Origin: Corynebacterium halotolerans
Lineage (GTDB): Bacteria; Actinomycetota; Actinomycetes; Mycobacteriales; Mycobacteriaceae
Direction of reading: 5' to 3'
Length of the DNA stretch: 64,000 nt
NCBI RefSeq assembly: GCF_001056295.1
Contig: NZ_JVMD01000031.1
Span: 1 to 64,000, forward strand
Shown one piece after another: positions 43,783 through 56,257 of this stretch; positions within the stretch are counted from its first letter, which is position 1, and every line of letters starts with the position of its first letter. The translations under genes were made by a program, and so were the position numbers. The notes under the pieces are model-generated. The model was not told the DNA's origin. It saw nothing but the letters and a program-made list of their open reading frames with translations, and made no database searches.

Positions 43783-44649
43783 TCAGGCGTCTGCGACGCG
43801 CTCGTCGAAGTCCGGGGTCTTCTGGCGGACCAGGGTCACGGGGTTGCCGGGGTCGAGGCTCTCCCAATGCGTGCCGACGCGCCGCCACGGCGCATCGCCG
43901 ATCTCCGGCTCGCCGTCGACCGTCAGCACCAGCCGATTTCCGCTGAGCACCGATCCGACGACGCCGACGCCGAACTGCCGGGTCACGCGCGCCACTTCCC
44001 GATAGATGCGCCCCGACGGCCGCACCGGCTGCGGCTCCGCGAGACCGGCGACCCCGGACATCGGCACGAGCCGCGTGCGCCAGATCTTGTCGACCTGCGT
44101 GATCAGCGCGCGCTCGGTTCCCGAATTGTCGATCACCGCGTCGGCCGCGGCCAGGCGCTCCTCGTCGGAGATCTGCGCGGCGATGCGGCGGCGCGCATCG
44201 GCTTCCGCCACCCCTCGCCCCTCCACCAGCCGCTTCACGCGCACGTCGACGGGCGCGTGCACGACGATGACGATGTGGTGGTCCGCCGCGAGGTCGTTCT
44301 CCACGAGCAGGGGCATGTCGTGGACGACGATGTCCTTCGGCCCCGCTTCCGCGAATCGTTCCGCCGTGCGGTCCCTGATGCGCGGATGGGTGATCGCGTT
44401 GAGCGTCGCCGTCTTCTCCTTCGACGTGAACGCCCGATTGGCCAGCCTGCTGCGCAGCAGGCGGCCATCGGCATCGAGGATGTCGCGGCCGAACGCTTCG
44501 ACCAGCTCCCGCAGCGCCGGCTGACCGGGTTCGACGATCTCGCGGGCGATGGCATCGGCGTCGATGATGACGCAGCCGAGCTCGCGCAGTCGCCGGGCCA
44601 CGGACGACTTGCCGCTGCCCATTCCTCCGGTCAATCCAACTTTCAGCAT
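43783..44649 (-). CDS. coaE: Dephospho-CoA kinase with C-terminal extension
   Basis: Catalyses the last step of CoA synthesis. Walker A GLTGGMGSGKSS is at residues 6-17, and VVHDMPLLVEN is the substrate-binding region. The kinase core ends at about residue 200. A further 88 residues contain VTRQFGVGVVGSVLSGNRLVLTVDGEPEIG. This extension is not the long GrpB-like domain of mycobacterial CoaE and I do not recognise it. The gene follows rpsA on the same strand. Confidence 0.93.
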   Translation of the reverse strand: MLKVGLTGGMGSGKSSVARRLRELGCVIIDADAIAREIVEPGQPALRELVEAFGRDILDADGRLLRSRLANRAFTSKEKTATLNAITHPRIRDRTAERFAEAGPKDIVVHDMPLLVENDLAADHHIVIVVHAPVDVRVKRLVEGRGVAEADARRRIAAQISDEERLAAADAVIDNSGTERALITQVDKIWRTRLVPMSGVAGLAEPQPVRPSGRIYREVARVTRQFGVGVVGSVLSGNRLVLTVDGEPEIGDAPWRRVGTHWESLDPGNPVTLVRQKTPDFDERVADA

Positions 44650-44749
44650 GGGCCAACCATAGGCCATCGCGTGGGCCCGCGCCGCGAAGCCCCGCCATTT
44701 CCCGCCGCTTGCAACGCATTTCACATTTCCGTAAAGCGAAGACGAGAAA

Positions 44750-44794
44750 AGGCCCCGGCCCGCCCCCTTCGTGAAAAGGGGCGGACCGGGGCCT
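44750..44794 (-). terminator. Intrinsic terminator of rpsA
   Basis: A long GC-rich stem (about 18 bp with one mismatch) ends in CCTTTTCTCGTC on the minus strand, 49 nt beyond the rpsA stop. Confidence 0.8.
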
Positions 44795-44842
44795 CGCGGT
44801 CATGGCCGCCGGATCAACCGGCTGCCGGGACCGTCAGTTCGC

Positions 44843-46300
44843 TCAGTTGCCGGACAGGCGGGCGCGCAGGGCGGCCAGCTGCTCGTCGGAGGCGAGGGTG
44901 CCGCCGGACTCGGCCGGAGCCTCGGCGGCCGCCGGGGCGTCCTCCGTGGTCTCGGACGAGTAGTTCGACGGGGTCGCGGCGGCCTCGGCGGCCTGCGCGC
45001 GGTGACGCTCGATCTGGGCGGCGTGCATCTGGTGGTGGCGCTCCGCCTCGGCGTAGCGGGCCTCCCACTCGGCGCGCTGGGTCTCGAAGCCCTCCATCCA
45101 CTCGTTGGTCTCCGCGTCGAAGCCCTCCGGGAAGATGTAGTTGCCCTGCTCGTCGTAGGAATCGCCCATGCCGTACTTGGTCGGGTCGAACTCCTCGGTG
45201 AAGTCCTCGTCGGCCTGCTTCAGCGACAGGGAGATGCGGCGGCGGTCCAGGTCGATGTCGATGACCTTGACCATGGCCTCCTCGCCGACGGTGACGATCT
45301 GGTCCGGCACGTCCACGTGGCGCTCGGCCAGCTCGGAGATGTGGACCAGGCCCTCGATGCCCTCCTCGACGCGGACGAACGCGCCGAACGGCACCAGCTT
45401 GGTGACCTTGCCCGGGACGATCTGGCCGATGGCGTGGGTGCGGGCGAACACGCGCCACGGGTCCTCCTGGGTCGCCTTCAGCGACAGGGAGACGCGCTCG
45501 CGGTTCAGGTCGACCTCGAGAACCTCGACGGTGACCTCGTCGCCCACCTGGACGACCTCGGACGGGTGGTCGATGTGCTTCCAGGACAGCTCGGAAACGT
45601 GCACCAGGCCGTCGACGCCGCCGAGATCGACGAAGGCGCCGAAGTTGACGATGGAGGACACGACGCCCTTGCGGACCTGGCCCTTCTGCAGCTGGTGCAG
45701 GAACTCGGAACGGACCTCGGACTGGGTCTGCTCGAGCCACGCGCGGCGGGACAGGACCACGTTGTTGCGGTTCTTGTCCAGCTCGATGATCTTCGCCTCG
45801 AGCTCCTGGCCGATGTACGGCTGCAGGTCGCGGACGCGGCGCATCTCCACCAGCGACGCCGGCAGGAAGCCGCGCAGGCCGATGTCCAGGATCAGGCCGC
45901 CCTTGACGACCTCGATGACGGTGCCGGTGACCGGCTCGTCCTTCTCCTTGAGATCCTCGATGGTGCCCCAGGCGCGCTCGTACTGGGCGCGCTTCTTGGA
46001 CAGGATCAGGCGGCCTTCCTTGTCCTCCTTGGTGAGGACCAGGGCGTCGATCTCGTCACCGACCTCGACCACCTCGTCGGGGTCGACATCGTGCTTGATG
46101 GACAGCTCACGGGAGGGGATGACGCCTTCCGTCTTGTAGCCGATGTCGAGCAGGACCTCGTCGCGGTCGACCTTGACGACGGTGCCCTCGACGATGTCGC
46201 CATCGTTGAAGTACTTGATCGTGGAGTCGACGGCGGCGAGGAAGTCCTCAGCGGTGCCGATGTCGTTGACGGCGACCTGAGGGGTGTTGGAGGTGGGCAT
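44843..46300 (-). CDS. rpsA: Ribosomal protein S1
   Basis: 485 residues with four S1 RNA-binding domains at about 39-107, 125-190, 211-279 and 296-365 (for example GAFVDLGGVDGLVHVSEL and GAFVRVEEGIEGLVHISEL). A disordered Ala/Glu/Pro-rich tail follows. It binds mRNA on the 30S subunit. The ATG at 46300 gives the usual actinobacterial form. A strong promoter lies 136-164 nt upstream, and a terminator follows. Confidence 0.97.
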   Translation of the reverse strand: MPTSNTPQVAVNDIGTAEDFLAAVDSTIKYFNDGDIVEGTVVKVDRDEVLLDIGYKTEGVIPSRELSIKHDVDPDEVVEVGDEIDALVLTKEDKEGRLILSKKRAQYERAWGTIEDLKEKDEPVTGTVIEVVKGGLILDIGLRGFLPASLVEMRRVRDLQPYIGQELEAKIIELDKNRNNVVLSRRAWLEQTQSEVRSEFLHQLQKGQVRKGVVSSIVNFGAFVDLGGVDGLVHVSELSWKHIDHPSEVVQVGDEVTVEVLEVDLNRERVSLSLKATQEDPWRVFARTHAIGQIVPGKVTKLVPFGAFVRVEEGIEGLVHISELAERHVDVPDQIVTVGEEAMVKVIDIDLDRRRISLSLKQADEDFTEEFDPTKYGMGDSYDEQGNYIFPEGFDAETNEWMEGFETQRAEWEARYAEAERHHQMHAAQIERHRAQAAEAAATPSNYSSETTEDAPAAAEAPAESGGTLASDEQLAALRARLSGN

Positions 46301-46435
46301 ATGCAAGTTGCTCCGAAGCGGATAGAAATCGAGTTGGACAGGGTCGGTCCGGGACGCGCACGTAAGCCCTGGTGGGCGGTAGGTGAAGGTGCCGGATCGG
46401 CACGCGTGCACGGGTCGCGCACGCATACCGCGAAC

Positions 46436-46464
46436 ACGATACGCCGCCACCAGCGCCAAATCAA
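46436..46464 (-). promoter_or_regulatory. rpsA promoter
   Basis: TTGATT (46459-46464) and TATCGT (46436-46441) are separated by exactly 17 nt on the minus strand. The predicted leader is about 130 nt. The gap 46301-46546 contains no gene. Confidence 0.6.
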
Positions 46465-46546
46465 GTCCCGCCGCAGGTGGGACGCCACGGGGAACCGCGT
46501 TACCCGCGGGCCGCGGCGAGTGGGCCATCGCGCCTAGACTCGGCGC

Positions 46547-47416
46547 ATGTCTCACTTCGCAGGTTACGGCCCCGTCGACGACGTCGAATCCGCCAGGGCG
46601 AACCGTTCCTGGTGGGACGGCGATGCCGTCGACTACCACCTCGAACATCCGCTGTACCTGGGCGAAGGGCACCCGGAGGGGGACTTCGTCTGGTGCCCCG
46701 AAATGCTCCGCGAGGAGGACGCACGGCTGCTCGGCGACGCCGGCGTACTGGCCGGGTGCGACGTCCTCGAGATCGGCTGCGGATCCGCACCGTGCTCGCG
46801 GTGGCTGGCCCGGCACCGCCCGCCGAAGTCGCTGACGGCGTTCGACGTGTCCATGAAGATGCTCGCCCACGGCGTCGACGCGGCGGGCTCGTCGCGAAGC
46901 GGGGCCGGCTCGTCGCAAAGCGGAAAGGACGCCCGGGAGGTCACCGGCGTCAACCTCGTGCACGCCGATGCCGCGGCGATGCCGTTCGCGGAGGATTCGT
47001 TCGACATCGTCTTCTCCGTCTTCGGCGCGATTCCGTTCGTGGCGGATTCGGCCGCGCTGATGAGGGGCGTCGCCCGCGTGCTGCGGCCGGGCGGACGGTT
47101 CGTGTTTTCGGTGACGCACCCGATGCGCTGGTGCTTCCCCGACGATCCCGGCCCGGCGGGCCTGAAGGCGGGCATCCCCTATTTCCACCGCGACGCCTAC
47201 GTCGAACGCGACGACGACGGCCGCGCGATCTACGTCGAGCACCACCGGACCATGGGCGACCGCGTGCGCGAGCTGGCCGCCGCGGGCTTCGTGCTGGAGG
47301 ACCTCATCGAGCCGGAATGGCCCGACGACCTCGACGTCGAATGGGGCCAATGGTCGCCGTTGCGCGGCGCGGTGATTCCCGGCACGGCCATCTTCGTGTC
47401 CCGGCTGTCGGGCTAG
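46547..47416 (+). CDS. SAM-dependent class I methyltransferase
   Basis: 289 residues. The glycine-rich motif I reads VLEIGCGSAPCSRWLA near residue 73, motif II lies in VHADAAAMPFAEDSFDIVFSVFG, and a late VLRPGGRFVFS block follows. The N-terminus (RANRSWWDGDAVDYHLEH) is typical of a widespread actinobacterial small-molecule methyltransferase group. The substrate is unknown. A Ser/Gly insertion near residue 115 is encoded by a direct DNA repeat. It is divergent from rpsA. Confidence 0.85.
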   Translation: MSHFAGYGPVDDVESARANRSWWDGDAVDYHLEHPLYLGEGHPEGDFVWCPEMLREEDARLLGDAGVLAGCDVLEIGCGSAPCSRWLARHRPPKSLTAFDVSMKMLAHGVDAAGSSRSGAGSSQSGKDAREVTGVNLVHADAAAMPFAEDSFDIVFSVFGAIPFVADSAALMRGVARVLRPGGRFVFSVTHPMRWCFPDDPGPAGLKAGIPYFHRDAYVERDDDGRAIYVEHHRTMGDRVRELAAAGFVLEDLIEPEWPDDLDVEWGQWSPLRGAVIPGTAIFVSRLSG

Positions 47417-47466
47417 CCGCGCTTCCCCGCCGCCGCGGCTGGCTCGCCGCGGTGCGGGCCGGCCCC

Positions 47467-47482
47467 TGGCACCGGTGTTCGA
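47467..47482 (-). promoter_or_regulatory. Weak LexA-like box before the AddB-like gene
   Basis: The minus-strand reading TCGAACACCGGTGCCA matches TCGAAC-N4-GTTCGA at 10 of 12 positions, the same score as the uvrA box. It lies 36 nt upstream of the start codon. The operator is symmetric, so strand does not matter. Confidence 0.35.
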
Positions 47483-47517
47483 ACGGCGGGCGGCGGCGAT
47501 CCGGGAGGTTTCCTAGC

Positions 47518-50280
47518 ATGGGCGCCATGGAGATCACTTTCGGTTGGGGCCTCGACGGCGCCGCATGGGAAGGCGCCGGCCGCGGGGACGGTTCGGGCGC
47601 GTCGCTGGGGCGCGCGGTGGTCGGGCCGGCGGGGTTGGCCGCGATTCTGGGCACGCGGCTGGGGGTGACCGGATTCGTGCTCGACAGGCCCCTGCGCATC
47701 GCCGCCTACCGCGCGGCGCTGGCGCAGGCGCCGCGGCGATGGTGCGGCGGGTCATTCGATCTCGACGCGTGGGCGGTGGCCAAGAAGATGCTCGCGTGGC
47801 GCGATGAGCTCGTCGCCGCCGGCTGGGACGGCTCCCCGGTGCCCGGCGCCACTCCCCGCCTGGCCGATCTCGCGGAGGCCGAAGGGCTTTTCGACGCTCC
47901 GGGAGCGGCCGACGCGTTGAGGGACGCGGCGGCGATGCTGCACGAGATCGTGGCCGCCGGGGACGGATGGCCGCTGGGCATCGACCGGCTGACCGTCCTC
48001 GGAGCCAAGGCCGAGCTCCCCGCCCCGTGGCCGGAAATCATCGACGACATGGCGGCGCTCGGCGTCGACGTCGCGGAAGAGCCCGCCCCCACGGCGCTGG
48101 AGCGGCTCCGCGTGGTCACGGCGCCGACGGAATGGGAGGCTGCGGAGGCCGCGGCGCGGATCCTCGCGACCGCCCCGGGTACGGCACTGGTGGCCACGCA
48201 CCACACGGAGATCCTCGATCAGGAGCTCGCCCGCCGCGGCATGCCCCGCCTGGGCGCCCTCGAAGCATCCGATCAGCGTGCGACGGCCCAGGTGCTGCCC
48301 CTGTTCCTCGCGGCCATCACGGGCCCCATCGACGTCCACGCCATCGCTGCGTTCCTGGACATGGGCCTGACCAGCAGGGACTCCCAGTCCGGGGCGGTGA
48401 CCCACATCGGGGTCGTGCCCGCCGCGATCCGCCGCCCGCTGCTCTCCGCGCTCGCCGCGCAACCGGGGGTGGGCGGCCCCGCGTGGATGGCGGCGTTGGA
48501 GGAGATCGAAGAGACCATCGCGGCGGACGCGGAGTCCGGCGGGGATTCTGACCGTGCGGTGCGAAACCGGGAAATCATCGCATCGCTGGACGCCTTCTTC
48601 CGCACGTCGCGCGTCGAGTTCGACGGCGGGAACTGCCGTTCGGAAGACATCATCGGGCCACTGGAATGGCTGGAGAAGCGGCTGCGGAAGATGGGCGCGC
48701 ACATGCGGGCGCCCGAGCTCTTGGCGGCGGCACGGTCGGTCTCCGCCGCGATCGAAGTCCTGGGGCAGAGCGAGGCCGTCGGAGAGCGGGAACTGCAGCG
48801 GATCATCGACGACTGCGGCGCCATGCAGGCGTCTCCCCTGGCGGGCGCCGAAGCTTCCGAACACCCGAGGCTGCCGTCGCCCGCGCTGCTGGGAGGCCGC
48901 GGCCCGGTGCTCTGGTGGGGCGCCGTCGACGATGGCCGGGTGCATCGCCGCATCTGGACGCCGGAGGAGGTGCGGGTGCTCGCCGACGCCGGGATCCGGG
49001 TCCCCGACCCCGGGGAGGTCGCGCGGTTGACCGCCGGCGCCGAACTCGCCGGCCTGTGCCGGGCGGGCGACGTCGTCGCCATCGTCCCGTCGGTCATCGA
49101 CGGTGCCGCGACCAGCCGTCACCCCGCGCTCGCCTTCGCCGCGCACCACGTGGACGGTTCCGGTGGCCGCCCCGCGGAATTCACGGCGCGGGAGCTGGTC
49201 ACCGACGGGACCTGGCGGTTCGGCGACGCCATCCTGCCGTTGCGCGTGGATGATCCGTTCGTCCCCGATGCCGAGGCGATCGAGCAGGCGGCGATGGTCC
49301 GCACCGTGCCACCGGGCACTCATCTGCTGCCGACCTCGTTGTCCTATACGCAGCTGGAGAAGCTGCTGATCCATCGCCTCGAATGGTTGCTGGCGTACCC
49401 GCTGCGCATCCGGGGCGGATGGTTGACGGAGATCCCGACCGGCAACCGGATGATCGGCTCGTTCCTGCACGCGATCATCGAGAAGATCGTGGAAGACGGC
49501 CTCGACGGCTGCCGAGGCGGCGTCGTGCGTTCCTGTTTCGACGAGCTGCTCCCCCATTACGCCTCGGAACTCGATCTCCCCGGCAACGCGCGGCTGCGGC
49601 AGCAGGTGGAGACCGAGGCGCTGGAGAACATCACGGAGCTTTTCGGCACCCTCCGGCGCGGCGGGATGACCGTCGTCGCCGCCGAGGCGCCCATCGAACG
49701 TGCGCTCACGCTGACGCTGCGGGACCCCGGGTCCGACGGCGCGGCCGTCCACGAGCACTCCGTGAAGATGCACGGCTTCCGCGACCTCGACGCGGAAACC
49801 TCCGACGGGCGCACCGTGGTCATCGACATGAAGTACTCGGTCAGCCGCCGCAAGTACCGCGATCTGATCGAAAGCGGCCGGTCCCTGCAGCTGGCCGCCT
49901 ACGCGTGGTCGGTCGCGGACGAAATGCCCCTGGCCGGCGTCGTCACCGCCTACTTCGAGCTCAAGTACGGGCGCTTCGATTCGACCGACCCCCAGCTCGG
50001 CGGCCCGGCGGCCGCACCCGCCGCCGTCGATCCGGACACCCTGTGGCGGCGCGCGATCGCCTCCGTCGAGGACGCGCTGTCGGAGATCATGTTCGCCGGC
50101 GTGATCAGGGACGAGGGCAACGCGATCCTCATCGGGGCGAACGGGATCGACCGTGAAATCCGGAAACGGTCCGAAATGGCCGCCGACGCCGCCGACATGA
50201 ACGACCGGCACCTGCCCGCGGACAACGCAAAGTACGTGGACTACGGGATCATCACCGGGATCGAGGCCGATCCGTCATGA
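47518..50280 (+). CDS. AddB-like PD-(D/E)XK nuclease protein
   Basis: 920 residues from the ATG at 47518, which has GGGAGG upstream. The middle is helicase-like but lacks a clear Walker A motif, as in AddB. The C-terminal nuclease has SYTQLEKLLIHRLEWLLAYPLR, then GSFLHAIIEKI, then VIDMKYS with the catalytic D-x-K, and QLAAYAWS. Cysteines of the AddB iron-sulfur cluster are not obvious. It overlaps the helicase gene by ATGA and probably forms a heterodimer with it to process double-strand breaks. Confidence 0.8.
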   Translation: MGAMEITFGWGLDGAAWEGAGRGDGSGASLGRAVVGPAGLAAILGTRLGVTGFVLDRPLRIAAYRAALAQAPRRWCGGSFDLDAWAVAKKMLAWRDELVAAGWDGSPVPGATPRLADLAEAEGLFDAPGAADALRDAAAMLHEIVAAGDGWPLGIDRLTVLGAKAELPAPWPEIIDDMAALGVDVAEEPAPTALERLRVVTAPTEWEAAEAAARILATAPGTALVATHHTEILDQELARRGMPRLGALEASDQRATAQVLPLFLAAITGPIDVHAIAAFLDMGLTSRDSQSGAVTHIGVVPAAIRRPLLSALAAQPGVGGPAWMAALEEIEETIAADAESGGDSDRAVRNREIIASLDAFFRTSRVEFDGGNCRSEDIIGPLEWLEKRLRKMGAHMRAPELLAAARSVSAAIEVLGQSEAVGERELQRIIDDCGAMQASPLAGAEASEHPRLPSPALLGGRGPVLWWGAVDDGRVHRRIWTPEEVRVLADAGIRVPDPGEVARLTAGAELAGLCRAGDVVAIVPSVIDGAATSRHPALAFAAHHVDGSGGRPAEFTARELVTDGTWRFGDAILPLRVDDPFVPDAEAIEQAAMVRTVPPGTHLLPTSLSYTQLEKLLIHRLEWLLAYPLRIRGGWLTEIPTGNRMIGSFLHAIIEKIVEDGLDGCRGGVVRSCFDELLPHYASELDLPGNARLRQQVETEALENITELFGTLRRGGMTVVAAEAPIERALTLTLRDPGSDGAAVHEHSVKMHGFRDLDAETSDGRTVVIDMKYSVSRRKYRDLIESGRSLQLAAYAWSVADEMPLAGVVTAYFELKYGRFDSTDPQLGGPAAAPAAVDPDTLWRRAIASVEDALSEIMFAGVIRDEGNAILIGANGIDREIRKRSEMAADAADMNDRHLPADNAKYVDYGIITGIEADPS

Positions 50281-53200
50281 GCGACCGGAAACAGACGAGC
50301 ACCATGAAGCAGACGGGCACCATGAAATCGACCATCATCACCGCGAGCGCCGGCACCGGCAAGACCTGGACCATCACCGACAAGCTCGCCGACAGGATCG
50401 AGCGCGGGCTGTCGCCGTCGGCGATCATCGCCACCACCTTCACCACCAAGGCGGCCGGGGAACTCTCCGAGCGCATTCGCTCCAAGCTGATCGACCGCGG
50501 GCAGATCGCCGAAGCGCAGGCCATCGGCTCCGCGCTGGTCGGCACCGTCAATTCGGTGTCTGCGACGCTGGTGCGCGACTTCGCCATCGACGCCGGGCTC
50601 TCACCCGAATTGGAGACCCTCACCGAGGAGGCCGCGAGCCGCGTCTTCGAGCTCTCCTGCGACACGGTGATCGCCGACGCCGAAAGCACCCACCGCGACC
50701 TCTTCCGCCGCAACGGCTACGACCGGCCCGTCGATGCCTTCGAACACGACAACCGCAAGTCCTTTTCGGACACCGTCCGCGACGTCGCCGACGCCGCCCG
50801 CCAGAATCTCATCGCACCCGAAGAACTCGCCGCGCATGCGGAAGCGTCGCTCGACGAACTCATCGGCGTGCTCGACAACATCTCCGGAGAAGCCGCGGCC
50901 GACGATCGCCCCGACTGGGCGCGCAACGCCATCGCCGCATGCGAAGCCGCCATCGATCACGACGCCGGCGACGAGCGCAACGCCGCCGTCGGGCGCCGCC
51001 GCAAATTCGCCGACCTCGCGGAGAAAATGCGCGGCGACCTCGGCCGGATCACCTGGGACGAATGGGCCGAACTCGCGGGCGCGAAATCCCCCAAGGCCAT
51101 CGCCGCGGAATTCGCCGATTTCGAGGGCATCGCAGCGGACATCGCCGCCAACCCCGCCTACCGGGCGGACGTGGCCACGTTGACGCGGCTGGTGCTGGGC
51201 ACGGCCGCGCGGTGCCTGGTCGCCTACGACGACCACAAGAAGGCCCTCGGGCTCATCGACTTCACCGACCAGGAGGTTCTGGCGCTGCGGATCATCCGGA
51301 CCTCGGCGTCGGTGCGCGCGGCCATCGCCGACACCTACGAGGTCCTCGTCGTCGACGAGTTCCAGGACACCAACCCCATCCAGCTGGCCCTGTTCTTCGC
51401 GCTGGGGCAGCTCGCCGGCGAGGTCATCTGGGTCGGGGACCCGAAGCAGTCGATCTACGGGTTCCGCGGGTCGGATCCGAAGCTCATGGCCGCCGCCTTC
51501 GACGAGCTCGCCGCCCACGGCACCGTCGAAAAGCTCGACAGGTCCTGGCGTTCCTTCGAGAATCCCCTGAAACTCACGAACGAGCTGTTCTCGGCGTCCA
51601 TGCCCGACGCCGACGTCCGCCTGCGGGTCGCCGAACCGATGGCGCGGGAGCACGCCGGCGGCGACGTGCGCGTGTGGCGCCCGTCCACCGACGGAGGCAA
51701 CTCGAACTCACCGTGGTTCGGGGCGATCGTCAAGGGCGTGTCGTCGCTCATCGCCGAGGGCACGGCCCCGGGCGACATCGCCGTCCTGGCACGGTCGCGG
51801 GCCAACGTCGACGCGATCGTCGACCGGCTGACCGAGGCCGGCATCCCCTGCACCGGCGACAAGACGGACCTGCGCGCCACGCGGGAGGGGCAGATCATCC
51901 GCGCCGCGCTGGGTTTCCTGCTCGACGACCGGGACACGCGGGCGCTGGTCGAACTGATCGTGCTTTGCGACGACCACGCGGCGCACGGCACCTGGTTCGA
52001 GCAGCTCACGGCCGCGGACACCACCCGGGATTCGCGCGACGGGCTGCTCCGCGAATGGGCGGAAGACGACGCCCTGGCGCCGCTGCGGGAACTGCGCGCC
52101 GCCGCGGTGAACCTCACCCCGGTGGAATGCGTCCGGCAGGTCATCGATGCGCTGGATCTGCGGCGCCGCATCATCGGCTGGACGCGGCCGTCGCGGCGGA
52201 TGGGAACGCTCGACGCCTTCACGGGCCTGGCCCGCGGATACCAGGACGAAACCAGGTCGGCGGGCGGGGCGACCTCGCTTTCGGGCTTCCTCGCCTGGTT
52301 CGACGCGATCGACGAACCGCCGCAGACCGGCGGCGACGCCGATTCGGTGTACGTGGACACGATGCACTCGGCGAAGGGCCTGGAATGGGACGCCGTCTGC
52401 GTTGCCGTGCCCAAGCCGAAGGACCGGTTCACGCCGGACGGCCACTGGGTGGCGTCGAACGGCGCCCCGACGCCGGAGGATCCGCTGGGCGACCGGTACC
52501 TGCGGTTCTGGCCCGCCGCGCCGGCCAAGGCGAAGCTCATCGTCGAGGCGATGGCCGCGCACCCCGTGCAGAAGGAGCGCGCGGCCGCCGGCATCGAGGA
52601 TGCGCGGCGCCTCGCCTACGTGTCTCTCACCCGCGCGGCCAAGCACTCGATCCTGTGCGCGCGGTCGGGGTACGACGACTTCGATGCCGTGCGGGGCACG
52701 GCCGCGTCCATGCGGCTCGCCGATGGCTCGGTGATCGTCACGGACGCCGACGGCACCGAAGCCGTCGTCCCCGCCCGCATCGAGACGATGGTGTGGGACG
52801 ACTCCGACGCCGCCCCGACCGTCCCCTCGCGCCACCGCCCCGGCCTCGATTGGCTGCGCGGGCCGGCGCCGACGGACCGTCTCGTGCCGGCGCGCGTGGC
52901 CCCGTCGTCGATCGCGGCGACCGACGAGCAGAAATCACGGGCCGCCGTCACCGAACGCACCGTGCTGGGCACCCCGCTGGTCTCCGGGGGCGGGCAACAC
53001 TGGGACCGCGTCGGCGAAGCCGTCCACGGTTACCTGGGGTTGCCGCTGGCGCACCTCGGCGAGGAACGCCGCGAGCGGGCGGCGCAGCGGCTCATCGACG
53101 CCTGGGGCGTCGGCGCGCACGTCACCGCCGAAACGATGGCGGACGTCGGCGCCCGCTGGCTGGAGTGGCTCGACCGCGAATTCCCCGGCGCGACCATCCG

Positions 53201-53468
53201 CACGGAGGTCCCGGTTGCCTGGCGCAACGCCGCGCAGCAGGTCCACGAGGGCTGGATCGACCAGCTGCTGGAGCTTCCCGACGGCCGCGTGATCCTCGTC
53301 GACCACAAGACCTACCCCGGCGACGACCCCATCGGGCACGTGCGCGACAACCACATCGGGCAGCTGTCGGGCTATGCCGAGGCACTGGACCTCGCTGGGG
53401 CGGGGCGCCCCGCCGAGATCCTCGTTCACCTCCCGCTGAAGGGGCTGGTGGTCGAAATCCGGCCGTGA
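50277..53468 (+). CDS. AddA-like helicase-nuclease
   Basis: 1063 residues. Superfamily 1 motifs are Walker A TASAGTGKT at residues 22-30, VLVVDEFQDTNP near 355, VGDPKQSIYGFRG near 390 and TMHSAKGLEWD near 695. The C-terminal nuclease domain includes VHEGWIDQLLEL, VDHKT (D-x-K) and QLSGYAEAL. Three candidate start codons (residues 1, 10, 16) precede the first strand; the ATG overlapping the upstream stop is used. The pair resembles AddAB, whereas many actinobacteria rely on AdnAB or RecBCD. Confidence 0.85.
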   Translation: MSDRKQTSTMKQTGTMKSTIITASAGTGKTWTITDKLADRIERGLSPSAIIATTFTTKAAGELSERIRSKLIDRGQIAEAQAIGSALVGTVNSVSATLVRDFAIDAGLSPELETLTEEAASRVFELSCDTVIADAESTHRDLFRRNGYDRPVDAFEHDNRKSFSDTVRDVADAARQNLIAPEELAAHAEASLDELIGVLDNISGEAAADDRPDWARNAIAACEAAIDHDAGDERNAAVGRRRKFADLAEKMRGDLGRITWDEWAELAGAKSPKAIAAEFADFEGIAADIAANPAYRADVATLTRLVLGTAARCLVAYDDHKKALGLIDFTDQEVLALRIIRTSASVRAAIADTYEVLVVDEFQDTNPIQLALFFALGQLAGEVIWVGDPKQSIYGFRGSDPKLMAAAFDELAAHGTVEKLDRSWRSFENPLKLTNELFSASMPDADVRLRVAEPMAREHAGGDVRVWRPSTDGGNSNSPWFGAIVKGVSSLIAEGTAPGDIAVLARSRANVDAIVDRLTEAGIPCTGDKTDLRATREGQIIRAALGFLLDDRDTRALVELIVLCDDHAAHGTWFEQLTAADTTRDSRDGLLREWAEDDALAPLRELRAAAVNLTPVECVRQVIDALDLRRRIIGWTRPSRRMGTLDAFTGLARGYQDETRSAGGATSLSGFLAWFDAIDEPPQTGGDADSVYVDTMHSAKGLEWDAVCVAVPKPKDRFTPDGHWVASNGAPTPEDPLGDRYLRFWPAAPAKAKLIVEAMAAHPVQKERAAAGIEDARRLAYVSLTRAAKHSILCARSGYDDFDAVRGTAASMRLADGSVIVTDADGTEAVVPARIETMVWDDSDAAPTVPSRHRPGLDWLRGPAPTDRLVPARVAPSSIAATDEQKSRAAVTERTVLGTPLVSGGGQHWDRVGEAVHGYLGLPLAHLGEERRERAAQRLIDAWGVGAHVTAETMADVGARWLEWLDREFPGATIRTEVPVAWRNAAQQVHEGWIDQLLELPDGRVILVDHKTYPGDDPIGHVRDNHIGQLSGYAEALDLAGAGRPAEILVHLPLKGLVVEIRP

Positions 53469-53470
53469 AT

Positions 53471-56257
<2,787 letters not shown>

